From contig DAQB01000043.1 in the NCBI GenBank assembly GCA_002502705.1, forward strand, positions 23,519 through 30,149: 6,631 nt of DNA, in the 5' to 3' direction. The notes beneath the pieces were generated by a model, which did not search any database, was not told the DNA's origin, and worked only from the letters and a program-made list of their open reading frames with translations. Source of the stretch: Thermoplasmatales archaeon UBA582 (GTDB lineage Archaea; Thermoplasmatota; Thermoplasmata; Thermoplasmatales; Thermoplasmataceae). A program made the position numbers and the translations under genes. Positions 1 through 6,591 of the stretch are shown here, in pieces. Positions within the stretch are counted from its first letter, which is position 1. Each line of letters begins with the position of its first letter.

Positions 1-27
1 TAGGATACCAAGCTACCCCACAACCCC
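1..27 (-). tRNA. tRNA gene, 5' end only (cut by window edge)
   Basis: Read on the minus strand, bases 27 to 1 match the 5' part of an archaeal tRNA: a 7-base acceptor strand GGGGTTG, then T8 and G9, D-stem GGGT, and D-loop AGCTTGGTA with A14, G15, the invariant GG at 18-19 and A21, followed by TCCT, which closes the D-stem with a G10-T25 wobble and a T13-T22 mismatch, both familiar in archaeal tRNAs. Base 26 is the last one inside the window, so the anticodon, the T-arm and the 3' acceptor strand are missing and the amino acid cannot be assigned. It lies 53 bases downstream of the deaminase gene on the same strand, with its own TATA-like box in between. The call rests on pattern only; the acceptor pairing partner (expected CAACCCC) lies outside. 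Confidence 0.8.
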
Positions 28-52
28 AACTCGCGAGTGATTTGAGAATAGG

Positions 53-64
53 TAAAAAATTTAA
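53..64 (-). promoter_or_regulatory. TATA-like box for the tRNA gene; T-run may also end the deaminase transcript
   Basis: On the minus strand this reads TTAAATTTTTTA, an AT-only stretch centred about 32 bases before the first base of the mature tRNA. That spacing suits an archaeal TATA box with transcription starting a few bases upstream of the mature 5' end. The same segment holds a run of six T on the minus strand just after the deaminase stop codon, and archaeal RNA polymerase often terminates at such T-tracts, so it could serve both purposes. Inference from position and composition only. Confidence 0.45.
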
Positions 65-80
65 CTGTAGATAATTTGTA

Positions 81-503
81 TCACCTGGTGTATTTGTATG
101 GCAGAAGATCCCTCATTTTCATCTTCCGTGTTTTTCCCTCCGTCTCTATCAATACCCCTATATCCATGTCGTAATCAGTTGAGATCTCGCGGCACATTCC
201 ACATGGAGGGATTATTTCATACTTATCATGGCCCTTTTCCGGATCGGGATGCCTTACCGCAACGATGGTGTCAAATCTGTTTTTCCCGTCTTTTAGAGCC
301 TGGGCAATTGCTATTGGCTCAGCACAAACCGCAATCCTCCCAACGGTTGCGTCAATGTTGAATGATGTGTAAATACTGCCGTCTGAAGTAAGCAGGGCGC
401 ACCCTACAGAATGCCAGTGCTTTCTGTAGTGTTTTTTTATAATATCAGTTGCCTCCTGAATGAGTTCATAATCATCCCTGTTAAATTCAATATTTTTGCT
501 CAT
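81..503 (-). CDS. Cytidine deaminase / blasticidin-S deaminase-like zinc enzyme
   Basis: A 140-residue protein of the cytidine deaminase fold, expected to hydrolyse an amino group from cytidine or a cytosine-containing compound in the cytoplasm. Visible motifs are SVGCALL (32-38), Asn49 at the start of the nucleoside-contact strand, CAEP (60-63) with zinc ligand Cys60 and proton-shuttle Glu62, and PCGMCRE (100-106) with zinc ligands Cys101 and Cys104. Three cysteine ligands and this length fit the small tetrameric class. The C-terminal MRDLLPYKY (130-138) resembles the RELLP ending of blasticidin-S deaminase. The usual Arg after CAE is Pro63, and the NxE ribose motif reads Asn-Ile-Asp (49-51), so the substrate is uncertain; pyrimidine salvage is the conservative guess. 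An ATG at 543-545 would add 14 residues (MRCEAYCTIRLLIA), but family alignment and a TATA-like box 25 bases before 503 favour the shorter form. No Shine-Dalgarno site is visible. Confidence 0.85.
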   Translation of the reverse strand: MSKNIEFNRDDYELIQEATDIIKKHYRKHWHSVGCALLTSDGSIYTSFNIDATVGRIAVCAEPIAIAQALKDGKNRFDTIVAVRHPDPEKGHDKYEIIPPCGMCREISTDYDMDIGVLIETEGKTRKMKMRDLLPYKYTR

Positions 504-523
504 GGCAATCAATAAACGGATGG

Positions 524-532
524 TACAATAAG
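524..532 (-). promoter_or_regulatory. Possible TATA box for the deaminase gene
   Basis: Minus-strand CTTATTGTA is centred about 25 bases upstream of the ATG at 503, the spacing expected for an archaeal leaderless transcript. It is a weak match to the TTTATATA consensus. It lies inside the coding region if the upstream ATG at 545 is used, so it argues mildly for the shorter start. Confidence 0.35.
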
Positions 533-543
533 CTTCGCATCGC

Positions 544-550
544 AAAAAAG
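544..550 (-). terminator. T-tract, possible transcription end after the KaiC-like gene
   Basis: Read on the minus strand the 131-base gap between the KaiC-like stop and the deaminase start contains CTTTTTT, preceded by TATTA. T-rich tracts without a hairpin are typical archaeal termination sites, and this one lies just upstream of the putative deaminase promoter. No stem-loop is evident, so this is only a positional suggestion. Confidence 0.25.
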
Positions 551-635
551 TAATACTCTTCTTAAATTGCGAGATGCCACTGTGATGATTTCAGCCTAAA
601 CTGATCTGTGATGTTTGACGGGCAGACTGAGTGGT

Positions 636-1604
636 TTATCTTATTTTCTCAAGGGTAAATGCACCCAGTTCAAATGTGTTTTCCGACGGGAAAACTTCAA
701 CCCAGTCTCTGGACCGTACGGATCCAAGACCCTCAACGCGCAGGAATAATTTTGAGGCATCTGTCCTGAATGTTATTGACCCATCCATGTGATAGCTGAG
801 TGCTTCGATCACTTTTTTATCAAACAACCCGGATTCAATTAGATACAGACTGGTACCACCGTCTGATTTCCTCTTCTGTGCAAACTGCTGCACGAATTTC
901 ATCAATACTTTTTCGTCTATTTCACTGACATATGTTGTAAGGGATGTGAAAACAAGCCTGTAATATGGTGCGATGTTTGCAAACTGTGATACAATAGTGT
1001 CCATGGCCTTAAGCAGCGAGCTGACATTTATTACTGTGTCAATAGTTACTGCATATTGTGACTGGGTTTGAGACTGTATAGATTTTGAATAAACATCAAT
1101 GAATCTAATGTACCCTGATGCCTCTGCCGCATTGACGTCCGGGTATATCTTAGATATCTCCATTTTCAGATCGTTTATGCTCTTGTCTGTCGTGATAACG
1201 GCTACAGGTATTTTTTCCCTTAAGGATTGACCGACAAAATTCCAGGCCAGGGTATCTTTTCCAGAATAAGGTGGTCCAACAAGTAAAACATTGGAAGAAA
1301 GCCTGATACCGCCTGAAAGAAGGTCGTCAAGCTTTTCTATACCGGTCCTGAGTTTTTCAGGCTTCTCCCTTGACGGTGGGCTGGGAGAAGGAATCGGCGC
1401 AGATGGCAGCCTGCGGTGTATGCTGCTCTGTAAGGGACTGGTGCTGCTCGGTGCAACTCTCACTGGTTGCTGCACTGTATTACTGCCGTTCAGGAGGGCC
1501 TGGATCTCATTCAATTTCTCCTGAGCGCTAGCTATTGCGTTCATTAGGTCCTGAGCCGTCTGTCTAAGCTCCCTCAGCAATCGTTCTTTCTGGTCATCTA
1601 TCAT
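636..1604 (-). CDS. KaiC/HTR-like RecA-fold ATPase with N-terminal coiled coil
   Basis: 322 residues in three parts. Residues 1-40 form an acidic, heptad-like helix (coiled coil). Residues 45-85 are a Pro/Ser-rich linker. From about residue 86 a KaiC/RadA-like domain begins with TGIEKLDDLLSGGI (87-100), followed by Walker A GPPYSGKDT (110-118), and ends with FELGAFTLEKIR (311-322), a tail typical of euryarchaeal HTR-like proteins. Several catalytic positions look lost: Asp replaces the usual Thr/Ser after GK, the strand expected to carry the Walker B Asp reads RLVFTSL (216-222) with Thr220, and the acidic pair usual after the second strand reads TTD (138-140). Nucleotide binding without efficient hydrolysis is therefore likely. 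The role is unknown; relatives act in signalling, motility or gene regulation, and I see no DNA-binding or membrane segment. Its ATG lies 23 bases after the gluconate dehydratase stop, so the two are probably co-transcribed; no clear ribosome binding site. Confidence 0.88.
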   Translation of the reverse strand: MIDDQKERLLRELRQTAQDLMNAIASAQEKLNEIQALLNGSNTVQQPVRVAPSSTSPLQSSIHRRLPSAPIPSPSPPSREKPEKLRTGIEKLDDLLSGGIRLSSNVLLVGPPYSGKDTLAWNFVGQSLREKIPVAVITTDKSINDLKMEISKIYPDVNAAEASGYIRFIDVYSKSIQSQTQSQYAVTIDTVINVSSLLKAMDTIVSQFANIAPYYRLVFTSLTTYVSEIDEKVLMKFVQQFAQKRKSDGGTSLYLIESGLFDKKVIEALSYHMDGSITFRTDASKLFLRVEGLGSVRSRDWVEVFPSENTFELGAFTLEKIR

Positions 1605-1627
1605 AACGGTATCCTATTGCTTTCATA

Positions 1628-2812
1628 TCACTTAAATGTTCCTGATACAACCCACGGTGGTTCCTTTGGATCAAATGGTTCCATTCCGTCAACTATCTTC
1701 GTCTTAAGAAGTTTCTCATCGACCTCGATCCCCAGTCCGGGTTTCCCTGAAAGCGTAAAATGACCGCCGGAAAGTTTGTAACCAACCTTGAGAAGTTTCT
1801 TCTTCCAGTCTGGCCATGATTCCTCAAAGCTTTCCTGTATTGCAAAGTTTGTCATAGTGTAATCAAGGTTCAATGAAGCTGCAGTCTGCACCGGACCAAA
1901 TGCATTGTGCGGTGCAACCAGAACACCAAATGCATCAGCAATTGCAGCTATTTTTTTCCCTTCAAGGATGCCCATGCAGTTTGTCAGATCAGGCTGTATT
2001 ATGTCAACAAGTCCCTGCGAGATAAGCCGTGTAAAATCTCTTTTGTTCAGAATCCTCTCTCCAAGGGCAACCGGTGTTTCAATATATCTTTTGAACTCTG
2101 CTAATCCCACCTCGAGTTCTGGATGAACAGGCTCCTCGAAGAAATATGGATCATAGGGCTCTATTTCTCTTGCACCCATGATTGCATATCTTGTATCAAA
2201 CCGGCCATGGCACTCTATTAGAAGATCGACCTTATCACCCAGCTCTGACCTGAGCGCGGCAACAATCTCACCGGCGTATCTAGCGCCTTCCTTGGTGATT
2301 CTGTCGTAATGCGGGCCGAAAGGATCGAATTTCATAGCTGTAAAGCCCTTCTTGACCATCGCCTTGCCCTTTTTCACAAAATCATCAGGTGTTTTGCAGT
2401 CTGAATACCATCCATTGCAGTAGGCTCTGATCGGTGAGTTATATTCTCCACCAAGCAGGTCATATACAGGTGCGCCGGCCTGCTTTCCGATGAGATCCCA
2501 TGAAGCCATCTCAAAAGCACTTAGTGCAGATGTTGCCTCCATTGATTTGGAAAGATAGAACGAATTCCTGTAAAAATCGAAAATATTTTTCTCTATATTA
2601 AAAAAATCTGCACCCTTGAATATCCTTTCAACCTCTTTCATGCTTTCTTTGACTGGCAGGGTCATAAACGTTGTAGGTGCTTCTCCCCACCCGACCGATC
2701 CATCGGAAGAGGTCAGCTTTACTAATAATATGGTGGAGCTCCAGGGAGAAGATATCTCCTTGCCCTTTTCTCCAAGTTCGTATATGTCCACGTCTTTTAT
2801 TTTAGAATTCAT
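1628..2812 (-). CDS. gnaD: Gluconate (possibly gluconate/galactonate) dehydratase, enolase superfamily
   Basis: A 394-residue mandelate racemase/muconate lactonizing-type protein that should dehydrate D-gluconate, perhaps also galactonate, to 2-keto-3-deoxy sugar acid in the non-phosphorylative Entner-Doudoroff pathway. The N-terminal capping domain (about 1-120) contains VGWGEAPT (40-47) and ATSALSAFEMASWDLIGK (93-110). The barrel carries MKFDPFGP (160-167), IECHGRF (199-205) with Glu200 as probable metal ligand and His202, FFEEP (224-228), ALGER (249-253) with Glu252, and PHNAFGP (301-307) with catalytic-type His302. The C-terminal EPPWVVSGTFK (384-394) resembles the end of the Sulfolobus gluconate dehydratase as I recall it, and the length matches (about 395). 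The open frame extends 19 residues upstream to 2869, but the TATA box at 2835-2846 lies inside that extension and predicts a transcript beginning 3-4 bases before the ATG at 2812, so I choose the shorter start. Related acid-sugar dehydratases remain an alternative. Confidence 0.88.
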   Translation of the reverse strand: MNSKIKDVDIYELGEKGKEISSPWSSTILLVKLTSSDGSVGWGEAPTTFMTLPVKESMKEVERIFKGADFFNIEKNIFDFYRNSFYLSKSMEATSALSAFEMASWDLIGKQAGAPVYDLLGGEYNSPIRAYCNGWYSDCKTPDDFVKKGKAMVKKGFTAMKFDPFGPHYDRITKEGARYAGEIVAALRSELGDKVDLLIECHGRFDTRYAIMGAREIEPYDPYFFEEPVHPELEVGLAEFKRYIETPVALGERILNKRDFTRLISQGLVDIIQPDLTNCMGILEGKKIAAIADAFGVLVAPHNAFGPVQTAASLNLDYTMTNFAIQESFEESWPDWKKKLLKVGYKLSGGHFTLSGKPGLGIEVDEKLLKTKIVDGMEPFDPKEPPWVVSGTFK

Positions 2813-2834
2813 ACAACTTGAATACATAAAAATA

Positions 2835-2846
2835 CTTAAATATAAA
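2835..2846 (-). promoter_or_regulatory. TATA box for gluconate dehydratase (leaderless)
   Basis: Minus-strand TTTATATTTAAG is a near-consensus archaeal TATA box, centred about 29 bases upstream of the ATG at 2812, with A-rich sequence before it that could act as BRE. Transcription would begin about 3 bases before the ATG, giving an essentially leaderless message. This also excludes the ATGs at 2869 and 2827 as starts. Confidence 0.7.
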
Positions 2847-2875
2847 GGGTATTTTTTGATAGAATTCAAAAAAGC

Positions 2876-2884
2876 CTATTTATG
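2876..2884 (+). promoter_or_regulatory. TATA-like box for aconitase (leaderless)
   Basis: CTATTTATG is preceded by the purine run AAAAAAG, suitable as BRE, and is centred about 23 bases upstream of the aconitase ATG. There is no Shine-Dalgarno sequence in front of that ATG, which fits a leaderless or nearly leaderless transcript. The match is weaker than that of the divergent promoter 30 bases away. Confidence 0.5.
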
Positions 2885-2910
2885 ACGCTGAAATGACTAA
2901 TTATGTCATT
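2882..2910. repeat. Three ATGAC half-sites, two direct and one inverted, over the aconitase start
   Basis: ATGAC occurs at 2882-2886 and 2893-2897, and its complement GTCAT at 2905-2909. The second and third form the inverted repeat AATGAC-N7-GTCATT (2892-2910). Spacings are 11 and 12 bases, about one helical turn. The array runs from the aconitase TATA box across the predicted transcription start and the ATG. A bound regulator would occlude this promoter. The arrangement is seen directly; the operator role is inference and chance is possible in an AT-rich region. Confidence 0.4.
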
Positions 2911-5602
2911 ACAGGAAAAAACCAAGAAAACAATGAATCACAATGGGAAAGAGTTCAGCTATTACTCCCTGCCTGAACTGCAGAAGGCGGGATACAATGT
3001 GAGGAGGCTGCCATTGTCGTTGAGGATCATAACCGAATCCCTTCTCAGGAATATTGATGGCGTAAGGGTAAGAGAAGAGGATTTGATGAACGTTCTTAAA
3101 TGGAATGCAAAAGATCCGTCGGATTCTGAAGTCCCGCTTATTGTTTCCAGGGTGCTTATGCAGGATTTTACGGGTGTTCCGGCGGTTGTGGACCTCGCCT
3201 CAATGAGGGAGAAGATGAAATCCCTTGGGAAAGATCCTGAATTAATCAATCCGAAGGTCCCTGTGGATCTTGTAATTGATCATTCCGTGCAGGTCGATTT
3301 TTATGGAAACAGTGAGGCTTATGACAAGAATATAGATAAGGAATTTGAGCGCAATTCTGAAAGGTACAGATTCCTGAAATGGGCCCAGAAATCATTCGAG
3401 AATTTCAGGATAGTCCCGCCTGGTGTCGGGATCGTTCATCAGGTAAACCTTGAATATCTCGGAAAAGTTGTCACCTCATCTGGAAATGGTGGAAAAGATC
3501 TTGCATTCTTTGACTCCCTTGTTGGAACCGATTCGCACACAACAATGATCAATGGTCTTGGAATATTCGGTTTCGGTGTTGGTGGAATTGAAGCTGAAGC
3601 TGCAATGCTGGGCGAACCGGTCACATTCCAGCTGCCAAAGGTCGTGGGTGTAAATGTCCATGGAAAGCTGAGGGAGGGTATCACAGCAACCGACGTCGTA
3701 CTGACACTCACAGAAATACTTAGAAAGGCAAATGTAGTAGGGAAGTTTGTGGAGTTTTTCGGGGAAGGGGTTTCAGAACTTGCTGTACCTGACAGGGCAA
3801 CGCTTTCAAACATGTGTCCGGAATATGGAGCTACTGTTGCGCTTTTCCCTGTTGATTCTAGAACAATTGAATATCTGGAGATGACGAGCCGGGAGAGCTC
3901 GCATATCGGTTTCATAAAAAAATATCTTGAAGAACAGGAAATGTTTGGAGTTCAGAAAGGGCTTGAGTTCAGCGAGCTGATTGACTTGGATCTTTCTTCT
4001 ATCAAACCCAGTATCTCAGGACCCAGGCTGCCGCAGCAGAGAACAGATCTTGGCAAGGCAAACCGCAATTTTTTGAGTTTTCTGGAAAGTGAAGAGAATA
4101 TCACACCGGGTAAATCCGGTCAGAAGGAGGTTGCAGTCCGCAGAGTACCTTTAAAGATTGATGATAGCACGTCTTATCTATCGGACGGTGATGTTGTGAT
4201 AGCAGCTATTACATCCTGTACAAATACGAGCAATCAGAACGTAATGGTTGCAGCTGGACTTTTAGCAAAAAAGGCTGTTGAGGCAGGCCTCAGCGTCAAC
4301 AGGAAAGTAAAGACCTCTCTTGCGCCAGGGTCGCGCGTGGTAACAGAATATCTTGAAAAATCCGGGCTGCAGGAGTATCTAAACAGACTTGGTTTCTATC
4401 TCGCAGGTTATGGATGTACAACTTGCATTGGAAATAGTGGCCCACTGGATCCTGGAATAGAGAAGGCCATAACTGAGAATAAGCTTTCAGTGGCAGCTGT
4501 TCTTTCCGGCAACAGGAATTTTGAGGCAAGGATTCACAAGGATGTCAGAGCAAATTATCTCATGTCTCCGCCCCTCGTTGTTGCCTTCGCACTGGCTGGA
4601 ACTGTCATCATAGACATGGAGAAGGAGCCGCTTGGAAAGGGAAAGGATGGAAGGGATGTTTTTCTTAAGGATATTTGGCCAACAACAAAAGAGATAAACG
4701 CTGTCATTGCCAAAAACCTTGACCGCAGCATGTTCAAGGAAAAATACTCGAACATCGATAACTATAATTCTAAGTGGGCTGCCATGGATGTGAGCGGCAG
4801 CAAAACATATCAGTGGGATGAAAAAAGCACATATATCCGCAATCCAACATTTTTTGAGGAATTCAAGCCTGATACAAAGAATACGCTCAAAACAATAAAG
4901 GACGCTTATCCACTTTTGATACTTGGTGATTCTGTCACTACAGATCACATATCACCTGCTGGATCTATTTCTAAGAACAGTCCGGCGGGAAAATATCTCA
5001 TTGAGAAAGGCGTTAAGCCGGAAGACTTCAATTCTTTTGGTTCAAGACGGGGAAATCATGAAGTTATGATGCGCGGTACTTACGGAAACAACAGACTCAG
5101 GAATCAGCTCGCATCACAGGAGGGGGGTTATACAGTTCACCTCCCTGACAGGAAAGAGGGTTTCATATTTGATACGGCACAGCAGTATTCATTAGAAAAA
5201 ACACCTTTGATTGTGTTTGCTGGAAAGGAGTACGGAGCCGGTAGTTCAAGAGACTGGGCTGCAAAGGGTACATATCTCCTGGGCATCAAAGCTGTTATAG
5301 CCGAAAGCTATGAGAGAATACACAGGTCAAATCTTGTTGGCATGGGCGTCATACCTCTCGAATTCCAGCAGGGAAGAAGTTTCAAGTCCCTATCAGCAGA
5401 TGTAACAAAGAGAATGAGCATAGAGTTTACCTCAAGTAATGCGAAGTCTGCTGTTCTGAGATATATCAATACGGAGGGAAAGGAGAGCACCGAGAAATTG
5501 AAGGTCAGGATAGACAATGAAGCTGAGATGCTCTATTTTTCAAGGGGCGGCATACTGCAGAATGCACTCTCTAACATCATAAATGCTGGTAAGGCAGAAT
5601 GA
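2903..5602 (+). CDS. acnA: Aconitate hydratase, AcnA/IRP type
   Basis: An 899-residue cytoplasmic [4Fe-4S] enzyme interconverting citrate and isocitrate through cis-aconitate in the TCA cycle; the length is normal for AcnA (about 890-900). Domains 1-3 contain DHSVQVDF (126-133), GTDSHTT (208-214), and the cluster cysteines: Cys439 in ITSCTNTS, and Cys505 and Cys508 in GYGCTTCIGN. These sit two positions after Cys437, Cys503 and Cys506 of human cytosolic aconitase as recalled. SGNRNFEARIH (535-545) supplies active-site arginines Arg538 and Arg543. After a linker the swivelling domain 4 has GDSVTTDHISPAGS (675-688), FGSRRGNHEV, and YGAGSSRDWAAKG (777-789) with the catalytic-type Ser781 and Arg783. 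Every key residue I can check is present, so it should be active. The ATG at 2903 has no ribosome binding site but a TATA-like box 23 bases upstream. The stop overlaps the next gene by four bases. Methylcitrate-type activity cannot be excluded, but plain aconitase is the best reading. Confidence 0.97.
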   Translation: MSLQEKTKKTMNHNGKEFSYYSLPELQKAGYNVRRLPLSLRIITESLLRNIDGVRVREEDLMNVLKWNAKDPSDSEVPLIVSRVLMQDFTGVPAVVDLASMREKMKSLGKDPELINPKVPVDLVIDHSVQVDFYGNSEAYDKNIDKEFERNSERYRFLKWAQKSFENFRIVPPGVGIVHQVNLEYLGKVVTSSGNGGKDLAFFDSLVGTDSHTTMINGLGIFGFGVGGIEAEAAMLGEPVTFQLPKVVGVNVHGKLREGITATDVVLTLTEILRKANVVGKFVEFFGEGVSELAVPDRATLSNMCPEYGATVALFPVDSRTIEYLEMTSRESSHIGFIKKYLEEQEMFGVQKGLEFSELIDLDLSSIKPSISGPRLPQQRTDLGKANRNFLSFLESEENITPGKSGQKEVAVRRVPLKIDDSTSYLSDGDVVIAAITSCTNTSNQNVMVAAGLLAKKAVEAGLSVNRKVKTSLAPGSRVVTEYLEKSGLQEYLNRLGFYLAGYGCTTCIGNSGPLDPGIEKAITENKLSVAAVLSGNRNFEARIHKDVRANYLMSPPLVVAFALAGTVIIDMEKEPLGKGKDGRDVFLKDIWPTTKEINAVIAKNLDRSMFKEKYSNIDNYNSKWAAMDVSGSKTYQWDEKSTYIRNPTFFEEFKPDTKNTLKTIKDAYPLLILGDSVTTDHISPAGSISKNSPAGKYLIEKGVKPEDFNSFGSRRGNHEVMMRGTYGNNRLRNQLASQEGGYTVHLPDRKEGFIFDTAQQYSLEKTPLIVFAGKEYGAGSSRDWAAKGTYLLGIKAVIAESYERIHRSNLVGMGVIPLEFQQGRSFKSLSADVTKRMSIEFTSSNAKSAVLRYINTEGKESTEKLKVRIDNEAEMLYFSRGGILQNALSNIINAGKAE

Positions 5603-6591
5603 AGGTGGCCATTTTAGGTTTGGGGCAGGTCGGCAGGTCTCTGCTTCAGATACTATCTGACTATTCTTCTACAGATAGATTCAGGGATATCCGGATAGCT
5701 CTTGCGGCAGACTTCCAGCATATGATATTTAATGAGGCGGGGATGGATCCAAGGCGCCTTCTCTACTACAAGCAGAAGGGTGACATATGGGGAACAGGAT
5801 ACAGGGAGATAGACCGGAATGGCCTCTTCAGGGAGGATTTTGATGTGCTGGTCGATCTGATGCCAGCAACAAAAGATGGCGTCAGGGCACGGGATCTCTA
5901 CCTGGATGCCTTCCGGAATCACAGAGATGTTGTTGCTGCCTGCAAATCCGGACTTGCAAACTTCTGGGATGAGGTAATGAAAGCTGCAAAAACAAGTTCA
6001 AGAAAGATACTCTATGAGGCTACCGTGGCGGGCGGTGTCCCTCTTTTCAATTTTATAAAACACTGTAACAGGACTGCTGACATATCTTATATCAGGGGCC
6101 AGGTGAACAGTGCGGCAAATTTTATCCTCCTCTCAATTGCATCCGGTAAATCATTCGAAGCATCGATTGAAGAGGCAAAAAAATTCGGCATCCTTGAGGC
6201 AGACTATCATTTCGACACACTGGGAATAGACAGCGCCTGGAAGACTGTTATCATAGCGAATTCGGTGATTGATGCTAAAATTAAGCCCTCCGACGTGAGG
6301 TATGATGGTGTTGAGGATCTTTCAGGTATCCATGGGAATTTAGATGAATACAGGTTATTATCAAGCGTTAATATGGTCTCGGGAAAGGTAGAAGCTTCCT
6401 CGTCCCTGGTAAAAGTCAACCCTGACGATCCTATTTTGTCCCTTAAGGGCAGGGGTCTGGGTTTCACCATCGGGCTGAGAGATCGATCCCCTATGACACT
6501 TCTTGAATCATCTGACGGTCCCGTGGAGACAGCAGGTGCAGTGCTGAACGATCTTCTTGAACTGTCTGATTCGTTTCCTTCCACCCGGTAG
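5599..6591 (+). CDS. hom: Homoserine dehydrogenase-family oxidoreductase (no ACT domain)
   Basis: 330 residues, the size of short archaeal homoserine dehydrogenases, which reduce aspartate semialdehyde to homoserine with NAD(P)H for threonine and methionine synthesis. The N-terminal Rossmann domain has GLGQVG (7-12) and ends with CKSGLANFWDEV (115-126), where Lys116 matches the conserved NK lysine. The catalytic domain has YEATVAGGVPLF (139-150), then FGILEADYHFD (196-206) and GIDSAWK (209-215). Glu200, Asp211 and Lys215 line up with catalytic residues Glu208, Asp219 and Lys223 of the yeast enzyme as recalled. Deviations: the usual NGT loop reads NSAAN (170-174), and the Tyr commonly found two residues before the Glu is Ile198, so pocket contacts differ. 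The C-terminal part (about 245-315) closes the fold and there is no regulatory ACT domain. Its ATG overlaps the aconitase TGA (ATGA), implying one transcript and coupled translation; GGTAAGG at 5588-5594 could be a weak ribosome site. Family firm, substrate less so. Confidence 0.85.
   Translation: MKVAILGLGQVGRSLLQILSDYSSTDRFRDIRIALAADFQHMIFNEAGMDPRRLLYYKQKGDIWGTGYREIDRNGLFREDFDVLVDLMPATKDGVRARDLYLDAFRNHRDVVAACKSGLANFWDEVMKAAKTSSRKILYEATVAGGVPLFNFIKHCNRTADISYIRGQVNSAANFILLSIASGKSFEASIEEAKKFGILEADYHFDTLGIDSAWKTVIIANSVIDAKIKPSDVRYDGVEDLSGIHGNLDEYRLLSSVNMVSGKVEASSSLVKVNPDDPILSLKGRGLGFTIGLRDRSPMTLLESSDGPVETAGAVLNDLLELSDSFPSTR

Noticed and set aside
98..361. Plus-strand open frame of 87 codons.
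   Set aside because: It is antisense to the deaminase, has no family resemblance, and its composition reflects the complement of the real gene.
580..616. Short direct repeat CTGTGATG (580-587 and 605-612) in the gap upstream of the deaminase.
   Set aside because: Eight bases twice in AT-rich spacer is near chance, and it is not positioned relative to any strong promoter element.
2813..2869. A 19-residue N-terminal extension of the gluconate dehydratase that looks like a lipoprotein signal (hydrophobic LYLSIF run ending in SSC).
   Set aside because: The TATA box at 2835-2846 lies inside it, so the predicted message starts downstream; the enzyme family is cytoplasmic and the start at 2812 gives the normal length.
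3439..3915. Minus-strand open frame of 158 codons inside aconitase.
   Set aside because: The aconitase frame here encodes highly conserved catalytic motifs; the antisense frame is Ser/Thr/Pro-rich low-complexity shadow sequence.
4487..4948. Minus-strand open frame of 153 codons inside aconitase with hydrophobic patches.
   Set aside because: It is antisense to conserved aconitase sequence, with no promoter or recognisable domain.
6207..6584. Minus-strand open frame of 125 codons opposite the homoserine dehydrogenase-like gene.
   Set aside because: It is a Ser/Pro-rich antisense shadow; the plus-strand frame matches a known family over its full length.
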